From positions 1-22,096 of the forward strand of contig CAYJAZ010000031.1 in NCBI GenBank assembly GCA_964368455.1: a stretch of 22,096 nt of DNA. Reading direction: 5' to 3'. The notes below the pieces were generated by a model that saw nothing but the letters and a program-made list of their open reading frames with translations, ran no database searches and was not told the DNA's origin. The position numbers were made by a program, and so were the translations under genes. Shown here piece by piece: positions 7,231 through 14,899 of the stretch; the first letter of the stretch is position 1, and each line of letters starts with the position of its first letter. This DNA is from CAYJAZ01 sp964368455. Its GTDB lineage: Bacteria; Desulfobacterota; Desulfovibrionia; Desulfovibrionales; Desulfovibrionaceae.

Positions 7231-9702
7231 TTAATTCAATTCATAGCCACGCATAAAGGCATGGTAATTCAAATTCCAAACAGCTGGTTTTGAATTTATT
7301 TCATATAAAGCACGGAGCCAATATTCTTTTGGTATTTCATTAAAAGTTGCCTGTTTTGCAAGAATACCAAGCATAACAACATTTGCACATTTACCACTAG
7401 AATCACCTAGATCAAGTGCAATATCTAAGACAGGAACTCTAATAACATCAAAGTTTTCTAAATCTTTAGCCATCGCTTCATCACTTGGGTATTTATCCTT
7501 AGGGAAACCAAAAGGTACTACACTTGTGTCTGCAATCAAAACTTTGCCTTTTTCTTTGAGCATAGTCAAAAATCCAGGTCTAAGTAATTCTGATTTTTCC
7601 ATTGCTATCAAACAATCAGCAGATTGCGGAAGCAATTCTTGGCTATAAACATTACCGCAAGCAAAGGTAGAAATAACAGGGCCACCCAATTGAGCCATAC
7701 CATGCGTTTCGCCTTTGACTATATTTGCATTTTCGCCATAACCAGCTAAGAAAGCTAATCTTGCTAAAACTTTACCAAAGAATAAATTACCTTGTCCACC
7801 AACGCCACGAATAGCAAGTAAAAGACGTTCTGGTTTTTGAGCTAAACTTGCAACTTCAGGTATTGGAGCTGCACTCAATTCTTTAGTTTCTTTTCTGTCT
7901 TCAGTATTTCTTTCAATAGAAATTGCACCAACAGGACACATTTGCGAACAAGCAGGAGTGCAAGAAACGCATTTTGTACACATATTATTGAAAGCTGGAA
8001 CTTGTCCTACTGCACCATCAATACCTGGGCAGATAAGACATTGGCCACATTTCTTACATTTTTCTGCATCCACGCTCATCTTTGCTTTATAAGCAGAAGC
8101 TGAAACTTTTCTTATGCAAGTGCCTTGAATAACTAAAACAACAAATTTACCCTCGCTACCAAGAGCTAAAGCTTTCTTTAATTGACTTTCAATTTCCTTC
8201 TTATTATAAGCGTCTGCTAAAATAATTTCAGCACCTTCGCCTTGAAGAGCTGGAAGAAGCTTTACACTATGCGGTTGGCCAGCAAGGTTCACAGGAGAAG
8301 AAGCTCCAGGTTGACCGCCAGTCATCGCAATCCATTCATTGTCTAATACAATTTTAACACCAGGCACATTGCGGTATAAGGTATTGCGAGTTGCATCTAA
8401 ACCTGAATGCATTTCTGTTCCATCGCCAAGTATACTTACACAACGTCCTGCAGCTTCTGGCTTTGATAAAACATAACCAGCTCTCATGCTTTCAGAAGCA
8501 CCCATACAAAGGTTTTGATCAAGAGCTTTCATAAAATATAACAATGTATTACAACCAATATCAGAGAATATTGCTTCTAATTCATTTTTCTTCTTCATCT
8601 TTGCTAAGGTAAGACCTGTCAATCTATAAGGACAACCAGGGCAAATCATTGGTGGACGCGGTACAGGCATTGCTGATGGCATAGTTTTTTTAAGACTATT
8701 ACCTAAAAATTCAGCTATTGTAGCAGGTGTCCATTCAGTTATTTTTGAATTTGGGGCCTTTCCTACAACTTCTATACCTAGTCTTTGACAAGCTTCTTGC
8801 AAATAGCGATAACCATCGTCAAGCACATAGATTTTTTCAACATTTTTAGCAAATTCTAAAATTTTGTTTTCAGGAAGTGGATTTGTGAATGCAAGTGATA
8901 AGATATCAATATCATTATCAAAAATTGCTTTATATTCTTCCATATAAAGAGCATTTACGCCAGTTGCAATAACGCCAACCTTGCCTTTACCTTTAATATG
9001 TTTATTCAAATCGCTTTTTTCAACAAATTCAACAACTGAATCAAAACGATTGTCCATAAAATTATCGTAACGTATACGAACAGTATTTGGTAAAAGAATT
9101 TGTGTTGCCAAATCGCACACTTGTGCAACATCTCTTTTCTTTGTTGGCATTAAACGCACTAAGCCTTCGCTATGGCAAAGAGCACCGCTTGCGTGAATAA
9201 CCACAGGCAAACGGAATGTACGTGAAATTTCTGCAGCAAGATCAGCTGCTGTGTGCATTTCTTGATGATTTCTTGGTTCAAAAACAGGTAAGAAACAAGA
9301 ACGGAAAAAAGGACGTGGGTCAACTAAATGCTGTGTTGAAGAAGGAGTAAAGTCTGATGCAACATAATAAACAAGTGCACCACGTTCTCCATCGTAAGCA
9401 GAAGAAGAAGAAATAGCATCGCCAGCTTGGAAAACACCAGGTATCTTCATAGTTACAACTGCATCTCTGCCCGCAAAACTATGTCCAACACCAACGCCAA
9501 CAGCAACCGCTTCATTCACAGACCAGCCCACAGTAATCAAATCTTGCACCTTAGACAAACCTTTGTCGATAACTTCCGTACTCGGTGTTCCAGGATAGCC
9601 ATCAACAGCGTGAATCCCTGCTCGCACACAGCCCGCTGCAAAAGCAATATTCCCTTGCAAAACTTCTAGAGTTCCGTCTTTTGCTTCACATAAATCTCTC
9701 AT
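7231..9702 (-). CDS. Indolepyruvate ferredoxin oxidoreductase, fused alpha and beta subunits
   Basis: Oxidatively decarboxylates aryl pyruvates such as indolepyruvate to acyl-CoA, reducing ferredoxin, in amino-acid fermentation or its reverse. Usually two chains, IorA (~600 aa) and IorB (~200 aa); here one 823-aa chain carries both. The N-terminal domain has YPGTPSTE near 37-44. The thiamine-diphosphate site is GDGTEMHSG from about 426 with the downstream NEWIAMTGGQPG. The ferredoxin-like region has Cys549, 552, 555, 558 and Cys575, 578, 581, 585, 589. The IorB-like gamma domain starts near 628 (IRGVGGQGN) and runs to the end with GETHGMAQLGGPV. No stop or frameshift lies in the junction. A GGGGGA ribosome binding site precedes the ATG, and a good promoter lies upstream (9730-9758). 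Confidence 0.92.
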   Translation of the reverse strand: MRDLCEAKDGTLEVLQGNIAFAAGCVRAGIHAVDGYPGTPSTEVIDKGLSKVQDLITVGWSVNEAVAVGVGVGHSFAGRDAVVTMKIPGVFQAGDAISSSSAYDGERGALVYYVASDFTPSSTQHLVDPRPFFRSCFLPVFEPRNHQEMHTAADLAAEISRTFRLPVVIHASGALCHSEGLVRLMPTKKRDVAQVCDLATQILLPNTVRIRYDNFMDNRFDSVVEFVEKSDLNKHIKGKGKVGVIATGVNALYMEEYKAIFDNDIDILSLAFTNPLPENKILEFAKNVEKIYVLDDGYRYLQEACQRLGIEVVGKAPNSKITEWTPATIAEFLGNSLKKTMPSAMPVPRPPMICPGCPYRLTGLTLAKMKKKNELEAIFSDIGCNTLLYFMKALDQNLCMGASESMRAGYVLSKPEAAGRCVSILGDGTEMHSGLDATRNTLYRNVPGVKIVLDNEWIAMTGGQPGASSPVNLAGQPHSVKLLPALQGEGAEIILADAYNKKEIESQLKKALALGSEGKFVVLVIQGTCIRKVSASAYKAKMSVDAEKCKKCGQCLICPGIDGAVGQVPAFNNMCTKCVSCTPACSQMCPVGAISIERNTEDRKETKELSAAPIPEVASLAQKPERLLLAIRGVGGQGNLFFGKVLARLAFLAGYGENANIVKGETHGMAQLGGPVISTFACGNVYSQELLPQSADCLIAMEKSELLRPGFLTMLKEKGKVLIADTSVVPFGFPKDKYPSDEAMAKDLENFDVIRVPVLDIALDLGDSSGKCANVVMLGILAKQATFNEIPKEYWLRALYEINSKPAVWNLNYHAFMRGYELN

Positions 9703-9729
9703 AGTTCCCCCAAAATAAATCTTCGTGAT

Positions 9730-9758
9730 AGAATATAAATTCTTTCATCTCTTGTCAA
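9730..9758 (-). promoter_or_regulatory. Predicted sigma70-type promoter for the oxidoreductase gene
   Basis: On the minus strand, TTGACA (9753-9758) and TATTCT (9730-9735) are 17 nt apart. Transcription would start about 20 nt before the ATG at 9702. A second TTGACA lies 20 nt further upstream (9773-9778) without a matching -10 box. It probably drives the oxidoreductase and, by read-through, rfaD and the TonB-domain gene. Confidence 0.6.
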
Positions 9759-9804
9759 ATATATTTATTTATTGTCAATTTCAAAGCTGAAAAGTCAAAA
9801 AATA

Positions 9805-10323
9805 CTATTTTTTCTCTTCTCGCTTATGTTCGAAAAAATCTCTCAAAAGTGTCCTTGCTTGCTCTTCGCAAACATTACTCATATACCACACTTTTGGCGA
9901 CTTTAAAGGCAATTCAAGTCCATCAATCATAGAACAAATAGCACCAGCTTCTTTATCACGCACAGCAAAAACTACGCCCTCAATCCTTGCCTCGCGTAAA
10001 GCCCCAAGACACATTATACAAGGTTCAAGAGTGACAATAAGATAACTATCAAGTATGCGAAAATTCTTTATTTTTTCTGCTGCTTGTCTTAAAGCAAGAA
10101 TTTCGGCATGCGCACTAGGATCATTATTTGTTCTTGTTAAATTGTGTGCTCTTGCAAGAATTTGCCCATTCTTAGCCACAACAACAGCCCCCACAGGCAC
10201 TTCATCAAGTAAAAAAGCCTTCTGTGCCTCTTCTAAAGCTAGTTGCATCAAAGCTTCCCAAGTATGCCCCTGAGGAGGATTTGGGACAATTTGCATTTTT
10301 TTTTCACTCTTTGCACTAGGCAT
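9805..10323 (-). CDS. tadA: tRNA-specific adenosine deaminase
   Basis: Deaminates A34 to inosine in the tRNA-Arg(ACG) anticodon. The zinc-binding cytidine-deaminase fold is complete: HAE at 72-74 with catalytic Glu74, and PCIMC at 101-105. VPVGAVVVA (42-50) precedes it, as in TadA. At 172 aa it is slightly long because about 20 residues precede the first helix. An in-frame ATG at 10296 (residue 10), preceded by AAAGAG, would give a shorter protein. The upstream ATG is kept because it sits 1 nt after the LOG-family stop (TAA-T-ATG), which implies translational coupling. A generic nucleoside deaminase is the alternative, but the motif context favours TadA. Confidence 0.93.
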   Translation of the reverse strand: MPSAKSEKKMQIVPNPPQGHTWEALMQLALEEAQKAFLLDEVPVGAVVVAKNGQILARAHNLTRTNNDPSAHAEILALRQAAEKIKNFRILDSYLIVTLEPCIMCLGALREARIEGVVFAVRDKEAGAICSMIDGLELPLKSPKVWYMSNVCEEQARTLLRDFFEHKREEKK

Positions 10324-10324
10324 A

Positions 10325-10951
10325 TTAATAAACTTTATGCCCCTCTTTATTGTTTTTCACAATTTCAAAGGCTTCTTCTGCTGTGTCTACAAGATAGCAA
10401 TGATCAAATTCTTCTTCACAAAGGTATTGTTCTGAAATAAGACATGCCTTAATCCAATCAAAAAAGCCTTGCCAGAATTTCTTATTAATAAAGATAAGAG
10501 GCGATTTCTTCAATTTATTTGTTTGAATATGTACAAATATTTCAGCCAGTTCATCTAAAGTTCCCATACCGCCAGGAGCAAAAATAAAGGCTTGGGAATA
10601 CTTCATAAACATCATTTTTCTTATTGGAAAATAGTCAAACTCTACCAATAAGTCTATATACTCATTCGCTTTTTCTTCAAATTCTGGAATGTGAATATGC
10701 AGTCCAACAGAAAGAGCATTCGCTTCCTTAGCTCCTTGGTTCGCAGCTGCCATAAGACCATAGCCACCACCTGAAATAATACCATAGCCATTTTTCCCAA
10801 ATAAATAGGCTACTTGTCTTGCCATTTCATAATGCGGATGAGTGTTTTTTGTACGTGCCGAGCCAAGAATAGCAATGCATTGTCCAACATCTTGCAAAGC
10901 CTTTTCTGCCGTTCTCATTTCTATATCAATACTATTATAGTCTAAATTCAT
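10325..10951 (-). CDS. LOG-family (TIGR00730-like) nucleotide phosphoribohydrolase
   Basis: 208 aa with a Rossmann-like fold. The family motifs are ILGSAR (28-33), SGGGYGLM (60-67) and PGGMGTLDE (126-134), the PGGxGTxxE motif of LOG proteins. Plant and bacterial LOG members cleave cytokinin ribotides or other nucleoside monophosphates to the base. Many bacterial members are annotated as lysine decarboxylases, which is probably wrong for most. The substrate here is unknown. A GGA sits upstream of the ATG, and a strong promoter lies 37-65 bp upstream. The following gene is tadA, coupled at 1 nt, so both may act in nucleotide or tRNA-base metabolism; this is inference only. Confidence 0.9.
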   Translation of the reverse strand: MNLDYNSIDIEMRTAEKALQDVGQCIAILGSARTKNTHPHYEMARQVAYLFGKNGYGIISGGGYGLMAAANQGAKEANALSVGLHIHIPEFEEKANEYIDLLVEFDYFPIRKMMFMKYSQAFIFAPGGMGTLDELAEIFVHIQTNKLKKSPLIFINKKFWQGFFDWIKACLISEQYLCEEEFDHCYLVDTAEEAFEIVKNNKEGHKVY

Positions 10952-10987
10952 ATATATTCCTAGATTAAAACTTTATCTCAAGCGTTT

Positions 10988-11016
10988 AGTATGCAAATCT
11001 TTTAACTTTATGTCAA
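10988..11016 (-). promoter_or_regulatory. Predicted sigma70-type promoter for the LOG-family gene and tadA
   Basis: On the minus strand, TTGACA (11011-11016) and CATACT (10988-10993) have a 17-nt spacer, giving a leader of about 30 nt. Its -35 box ends 27 bp from the left end of the 575-bp palindromic element. Confidence 0.65.
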
Positions 11017-11168
11017 GTTTCTCAATCTATATAAACTTTATTTATGCCTCCGGCGGGCAAAGGGAATAATTCCCTTTGCAAACCCTACTAAGGCAAGGTG
11101 AGTGCAGAGGAATATGGCTAAAGTAGTTATTTTATTTTTTTTTATTTGCGAAAAAGTTTTAAGAATTC

Positions 11169-11181
11169 GGAGCTTCGCTCC
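11169..11181. repeat. Left-arm slot hairpin of copy 2
   Basis: GGAGC-TTC-GCTCC forms a 5-bp stem with a 3-nt loop between two conserved arm boxes (GCGAAAAAGTTTTAA and the 30-bp repeat). In copy 3 the same slot holds an unrelated 16-bp-stem hairpin. Confidence 0.7.
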
Positions 11182-11295
11182 TCACTTTTAAATACTGTTT
11201 CGCTTTAAAATAGTGGGAGATTAATTTTAACCGAGTTTAATTTACCATTTGTCACTACGTTCCAAATGTGAGAGAAGAAATTAATTTAATAAGAA

Positions 11296-11338
11296 ATAGA
11301 TTGCCACGTCGCTTTGCTCCTCGCAATGACGAGTCTAT
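11296..11338. repeat. Central ATTGCCACGTCG...CGCAATGACGAG palindrome of copy 2
   Basis: An imperfect palindrome running from ATAGATTGCC to GAGTCTAT, with ATTGC pairing to GCAAT. Short repeats of this kind (GTCATTGCGAGG...CGTGGCAAT) are, from general knowledge, scattered in many bacterial genomes. Two more copies, in opposite orientations, form the centre of copy 3. Confidence 0.75.
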
Positions 11339-11479
11339 GTTTCTATTTTAATAGGATAAATAGAACAATTCTCTTATTAAAATTAATACATCATTCACAT
11401 TTGGAACGTAGTGACAAATGGCATCTTGTTTTGGGTAGAAATTAATTTCCCACTATTTTAAAGCGAAACAGTATTTAAT

Positions 11480-11502
11480 GTTTTGATGCGCAGCAGCAAA
11501 AC
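11480..11502. repeat. Right-arm slot hairpin of copy 2
   Basis: GTTTTG pairs with CAAAAC and TGC with GCA around a 3-nt loop, with one A/G mismatch. The same hairpin, with one change at the mismatch and a different loop, is in the right arm of copy 3 (22076 to the window end). Confidence 0.7.
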
Positions 11503-11648
11503 TTTAAAACTTTTTCGCAAATAAAAAAAATAAATCTAATACCCACCATCACCCTACGCACTCACCTTGCAAATAGGGGTTTCCAAAGGGGTTCAACTCC
11601 TTTGGCCGCCGGAGGCATAAAAAACACTCCTCCTCTTACTTACTGGAC

Positions 11649-11678
11649 TTGACAGCCCTATTCTCAATAGTTTATTAT
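11649..11678 (+). promoter_or_regulatory. Predicted sigma70-type promoter for rsmD
   Basis: TTGACA (11649-11654) and TATTAT (11673-11678) have an 18-nt spacer. The start would be near 11685, about 28 nt before the preferred rsmD ATG. The -35 box begins 30 bp from the right end of the palindromic element. Confidence 0.6.
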
Positions 11679-11712
11679 TTTATCATCAAAAAAATTGGAT
11701 AAAGTATACTAT

Positions 11713-12297
11713 ATGAAATTAATTTCAGGTTATTTAGGTGGCAGAATATTAAAAACTTCTGAAGGAAAGGGCTATAGGCCTGCTATGGGCAAGGTGCGTG
11801 AAGCGCTTTTCTCTATGCTTGAATCCTATGGTATTAATTGGAGAAAGACTAAAGTTCTAGATGTTTATGCTGGCACAGGCTCGCTTGCTTTTGAAGCTAT
11901 TAGCAGGGGTGCTGTTAAGGCTCATTTTATAGAAATAGATAAAAATGCTGTAGACTGCCTTGCTTACAATATACAAAATCTTGGTTTACAGGAACAGTGC
12001 CAGATTTTGAAACAAGATGCGTCGAAAATACTTTCTCGTGAACCTAGCGAAGCTTTTAATCTGATTTTTGTGGATCCACCTTATGGCGAAAAAAGGTTTC
12101 TACCGACGCTCAAACATATTCTCAATAATAATTGGCTTGAAGAAAATGCTTATTTTGTAGCTGAAATTGAAGCAGGGCTTAAGTTTACTACTGAATTTGA
12201 CGGCTTAGAACTTATTGCTGACAGATCTTATGGACAAACGCGCATACTTATTTGGAAAAAACTTTCATTACCTACTGAAAATATTGAAGAAAACTAA
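11713..12297 (+). CDS. rsmD: 16S rRNA (guanine(966)-N2)-methyltransferase
   Basis: SAM-dependent methylation of 16S rRNA G966. The 194-aa protein starts MKLISGYLGGRILKT, matching the RsmD N-terminus (RIIAGxxxGRRL). The SAM-binding LDVYAGTGSLAFEA is at 49-62, and the catalytic FVDPPY of N2-guanine methyltransferases is at 119-124. A TTG at 11695 is in frame and would add six residues, but it lacks family support and lies only about 10 nt from the predicted transcription start; the ATG at 11713 is preferred. There is only a weak GGA upstream. It is followed by coaD at 61 bp, a pairing common in bacteria. Confidence 0.94.
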   Translation: MKLISGYLGGRILKTSEGKGYRPAMGKVREALFSMLESYGINWRKTKVLDVYAGTGSLAFEAISRGAVKAHFIEIDKNAVDCLAYNIQNLGLQEQCQILKQDASKILSREPSEAFNLIFVDPPYGEKRFLPTLKHILNNNWLEENAYFVAEIEAGLKFTTEFDGLELIADRSYGQTRILIWKKLSLPTENIEEN

Positions 12298-12311
12298 ATA
12301 CAAATTATAAT
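12284..12311 (+). promoter_or_regulatory. Possible internal promoter for coaD
   Basis: TTGAAG (12284-12289) and a consensus TATAAT (12306-12311) are 16 nt apart, overlapping the end of rsmD. The start would lie about 40 nt before the coaD ATG. The base composition is AT-rich, so chance matches are likely. Confidence 0.45.
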
Positions 12312-12358
12312 GATTTTAGAAGATTTAAAACAATAAACATTTATAAAAGAAGAAGAAC

Positions 12359-12904
12359 ATGTCTCACGCAAAAACATTAGCTATATACGCTGGCACTTTT
12401 GATCCTCTCACTTCTGGACATGTGAGTATTATTCGCCGTGCTTGCACACTTTTTGATAAATTGATCATTGCCGTTGCTAAGGATACGGGCAAAAACACTC
12501 TTTTTAATTTAGAAGAAAGGGTGGAGCTTGCAAGGCAGACATTTAAGGGCAATGATAAAATCGAAGTTGAAGCTTTTGATGGCCTTTTAGTGGAATATGC
12601 AAGAAAAAAAGGTTCACCGATTTTAGTTCGTGGCTTGCGTGCTGTTTCTGACTTCGACTATGAATTACAAAGTGCTTTGATGAATAGAAAACTTGATCCG
12701 CAGATAGAAACTGTCTTTCTTATGGCTTCTTTGCAATGGATGTATATTAGCTCAACTATTATTAGAAATGCAGCTACTCTTGGCGGAAATATCTATGATA
12801 TGGTGCCTCCGCCTGTGCTTGAAGCCTTGAGAGCAAAGTTCAATCACTCGCCTGACTGGAGTATGTGTGCCTGCGAATTAACCATTGAACAAAGCAATAT
12901 ATAA
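12359..12904 (+). CDS. coaD: Phosphopantetheine adenylyltransferase
   Basis: Transfers AMP from ATP to 4'-phosphopantetheine, the penultimate step of CoA synthesis. The nucleotidyltransferase signature YAGTFDPLTSGH is at 10-21 (His21). RGLRAVSDFDYE (91-102) and ISSTIIRN (130-137) are the other family motifs. The last normally reads ISSS-x-V-(R/K)-E, so the Asn at 137 replaces a usually acidic residue. At 181 aa it is about 20 residues longer than typical CoaD, the excess being C-terminal. The RBS is a weak AAGAAG run. Its stop is 12 bp from the stop of the converging ABC-F gene, with no room for a separate terminator. Confidence 0.93.
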   Translation: MSHAKTLAIYAGTFDPLTSGHVSIIRRACTLFDKLIIAVAKDTGKNTLFNLEERVELARQTFKGNDKIEVEAFDGLLVEYARKKGSPILVRGLRAVSDFDYELQSALMNRKLDPQIETVFLMASLQWMYISSTIIRNAATLGGNIYDMVPPPVLEALRAKFNHSPDWSMCACELTIEQSNI

Positions 12905-12916
12905 TTTTTACATTCT

Positions 12917-14896
12917 TTATTCTAAAGTCAATTCCGCTCGTCTTTTTTCAAGTGTGTTGATTCTTTCTTCAAGTGAAGCAAGCTCTTCCATGATTTTCTC
13001 AACATCTTTTTCTATTTGATGAAATTCTTTGAGTAATTCTGTAGTTTTTGCAGAATCAGCAAAGACTTCACTATCGCTTAAGATACTTTCGACTTCATGC
13101 TGTCTTGCAATAACTTTTTCAAACTCTTGTTCTTTTTTAGAATATTTATCTTGTAAAGGCTTTAGTTCTTTGTAGATTTTATTTCTTTCTTCAGCTTGTT
13201 CTCTTTTTAATTTCTTCATATCTTCACGTGAAAGATTTGCTGAAAGACTCTCATCTTTTTGAATATTTTGTGAAGCACTATTTTTAATACTGAGCTTTGC
13301 CTTTCTTTGTGCATAATATTCTTCAAAGCCGATTTCAAAAAATTCTAAACCTTGTTCGCTCATTTCCCACACTTCGTCTGCAACTTCTGACAATAAGTAT
13401 CTATCGTGTGCGACAAGTAATAAAGTGCCGTCATAGCTTTCTAAAGCTCCAACAAGAGCTTCTCTTGATTCGATATCTAAATGGTTTGTCGGCTCATCCA
13501 TGATGAGGAGATTAGCTCTTGACAAGAAGAGTAGAGCAAGTGCTAAACGTGTTTTTTCACCGCCTGAAAGAGATTTGATTAATCTTTCGAAATAATTTTG
13601 CCCAAGCATAAAAAGCCCGAGCACAGACATGAGTTCTTCTTCGCTTGTGTGTGGATCAGCTAATCTTCTTATTTCACCCAAAACATTGCCATCTTTATTA
13701 AAAATATCGTGTTGATGCTGTGAAAAATAGCCAACTCTTGCTTGAGAAGCAAAGGCTAAAGAACCAGATTTTTTTTCTAATGCACCTGCTAAGAGTTTGA
13801 GTAAGGTGGATTTTCCTGAACCATTATGCCCTACTAATGCGATTTTTTGTCCTCTAAACAAAGAAAATGTCAAAGGTTTCCAAACGCTTGTTCCGTCTTC
13901 AAAGCTAAAAGCAAGATCTGCAACACCAAGCACGAGTTTTTCGCATTTTGCAGCTTGCGGAAAGGCAAAAGAGAGTTCTCTATTCTTTCTTTCTGGCTTA
14001 TAGTCTTCTAATTCTTTAGAAAGTTTTTGCACCATCTTCAATTTTGAATTTGCTTGTCTTGCTTTAGAAGCTTTAGCTCCAAAACGGCGTACAAAATCCA
14101 TTTTCTTATCCAATTCTTCTGAAATCCTTCTGGCTTCTCTTTCTTTTTGTTCTTCGATTTCTTCTTGTATGAGTAAGAATTTAGTGTAAGAAGTTTTTCT
14201 GAATAATGGCTTAGACGCACCTAAATAAAGCACATGTGTGCCTATTTTATCCATAAAATATCTATCGTGCGCAACAAAGATCAGCACACCTTTATAGGCA
14301 AGCAAGAAAGCTTCAAGCCATTCTACTGCATCCATATCAAGATGGTTTGTTGGTTCATCGAGTAAGAGAACATCAGCCCCAGCAACAAGCACTCGAGCTA
14401 GTTTTGCTCTTTCACGCCAACCACCTGAAAGTTCTTTCATTTGCTTTTGCCATTTCTCTTCTGAAAAACCTAAACCACTCAAAACTTCTTGTGCTTTTTG
14501 TTCTGGATTATAACCGTATTTTGCTTCTATTTCATGTTGTTTTTCAAGCACTTGTTTAATTTTTTGTGTATTATTTTCTTTATGTGCTTCGTCCCATTCT
14601 TGCCAAAAACCTTGCCAATCAGGCAATACAGCAAGCACCCATTGCAAGAGATTCTTTTCTAGAGTTTCTTCGTCTAAAGATTGCTCAACATAACCAATTC
14701 TACAGCCCTTTGCAAAGATAACTTTTCCTGCATCTGCTGTGTCTATACCTGCAATAATTCGAATAAGAGTAGATTTACCACAACCATTTGGCCCGCAAAT
14801 AGCAAGACGCATTCCTGAAACTATGTCTAAGGAAAAATCGTTTAGAATATCGTTATTCCCGTAAGATTTATAAAGATTTTGAAGTATGACATTCAT
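12917..14896 (-). CDS. ABC-F family ATP-binding protein (YheS/Uup-like)
   Basis: A soluble duplicated ATPase without membrane domains. ABC-F proteins act on ribosomes (translation rescue, antibiotic protection) or, for Uup, in genome stability. The first domain has Walker A GPNGCGKST (35-43), signature LSGGW (156-160) and LLLDEPTNHLD (177-187). A charged inter-domain linker holds the ribosome-facing region (about 235-320). The second domain has GHNGSGKST (356-364), LSGGEKTRLA near 441 and LIMDEPTNHLD near 465. Residues about 545-659 form a long coiled coil. The coiled coil with its DSEVFAD segment resembles YheS, hence the tentative placement. It starts 3 nt after the stop of the membrane-protein gene, so the two are co-transcribed. 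All catalytic motifs are intact. Confidence 0.93.
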   Translation of the reverse strand: MNVILQNLYKSYGNNDILNDFSLDIVSGMRLAICGPNGCGKSTLIRIIAGIDTADAGKVIFAKGCRIGYVEQSLDEETLEKNLLQWVLAVLPDWQGFWQEWDEAHKENNTQKIKQVLEKQHEIEAKYGYNPEQKAQEVLSGLGFSEEKWQKQMKELSGGWRERAKLARVLVAGADVLLLDEPTNHLDMDAVEWLEAFLLAYKGVLIFVAHDRYFMDKIGTHVLYLGASKPLFRKTSYTKFLLIQEEIEEQKEREARRISEELDKKMDFVRRFGAKASKARQANSKLKMVQKLSKELEDYKPERKNRELSFAFPQAAKCEKLVLGVADLAFSFEDGTSVWKPLTFSLFRGQKIALVGHNGSGKSTLLKLLAGALEKKSGSLAFASQARVGYFSQHQHDIFNKDGNVLGEIRRLADPHTSEEELMSVLGLFMLGQNYFERLIKSLSGGEKTRLALALLFLSRANLLIMDEPTNHLDIESREALVGALESYDGTLLLVAHDRYLLSEVADEVWEMSEQGLEFFEIGFEEYYAQRKAKLSIKNSASQNIQKDESLSANLSREDMKKLKREQAEERNKIYKELKPLQDKYSKKEQEFEKVIARQHEVESILSDSEVFADSAKTTELLKEFHQIEKDVEKIMEELASLEERINTLEKRRAELTLE

Positions 14897-14899
14897 TAT

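Larger units (their letters stand above)
11044..11618. repeat. 575-bp composite nested palindrome (copy 2, complete), non-coding
   Basis: This fills the large gap between two divergent genes and has no credible ORF. Perfect inverted-repeat pairs seen, from outside in: the ends ATGCCTCCGGCGG / CCGCCGGAGGCAT (16 bp with the flanking TTT/AAA); 11141-11162 with 11504-11525 (22 bp); 11189-11218 with 11448-11477 (30 bp); 11245-11271 with 11395-11421 (27 bp); and a central palindrome at 11296-11338. Local hairpins sit inside the arms: GCAAAGGGA/TCCCTTTGC (11057-11079), GGAGC-TTC-GCTCC (11069+100 to 11181) and GTTTTG.TGC/GCA.CAAAAC (11480-11502). Spacers between the paired boxes differ between the arms, so the element has a direction. 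No target-site duplication was recognised. It looks like a non-autonomous fold-back or mosaic repeat; no transposase is present. Confidence 0.9.

Noticed and set aside
11044..11618. Insertion sequence or attachment site
   Set aside because: No transposase or integrase frame and no recognisable flanking duplication; only the inverted-repeat structure is supported.
11695..11712. TTG start for rsmD
   Set aside because: The extra six residues have no family match, and the start is too close to the predicted transcription start; the ATG at 11713 begins the conserved N-terminus.
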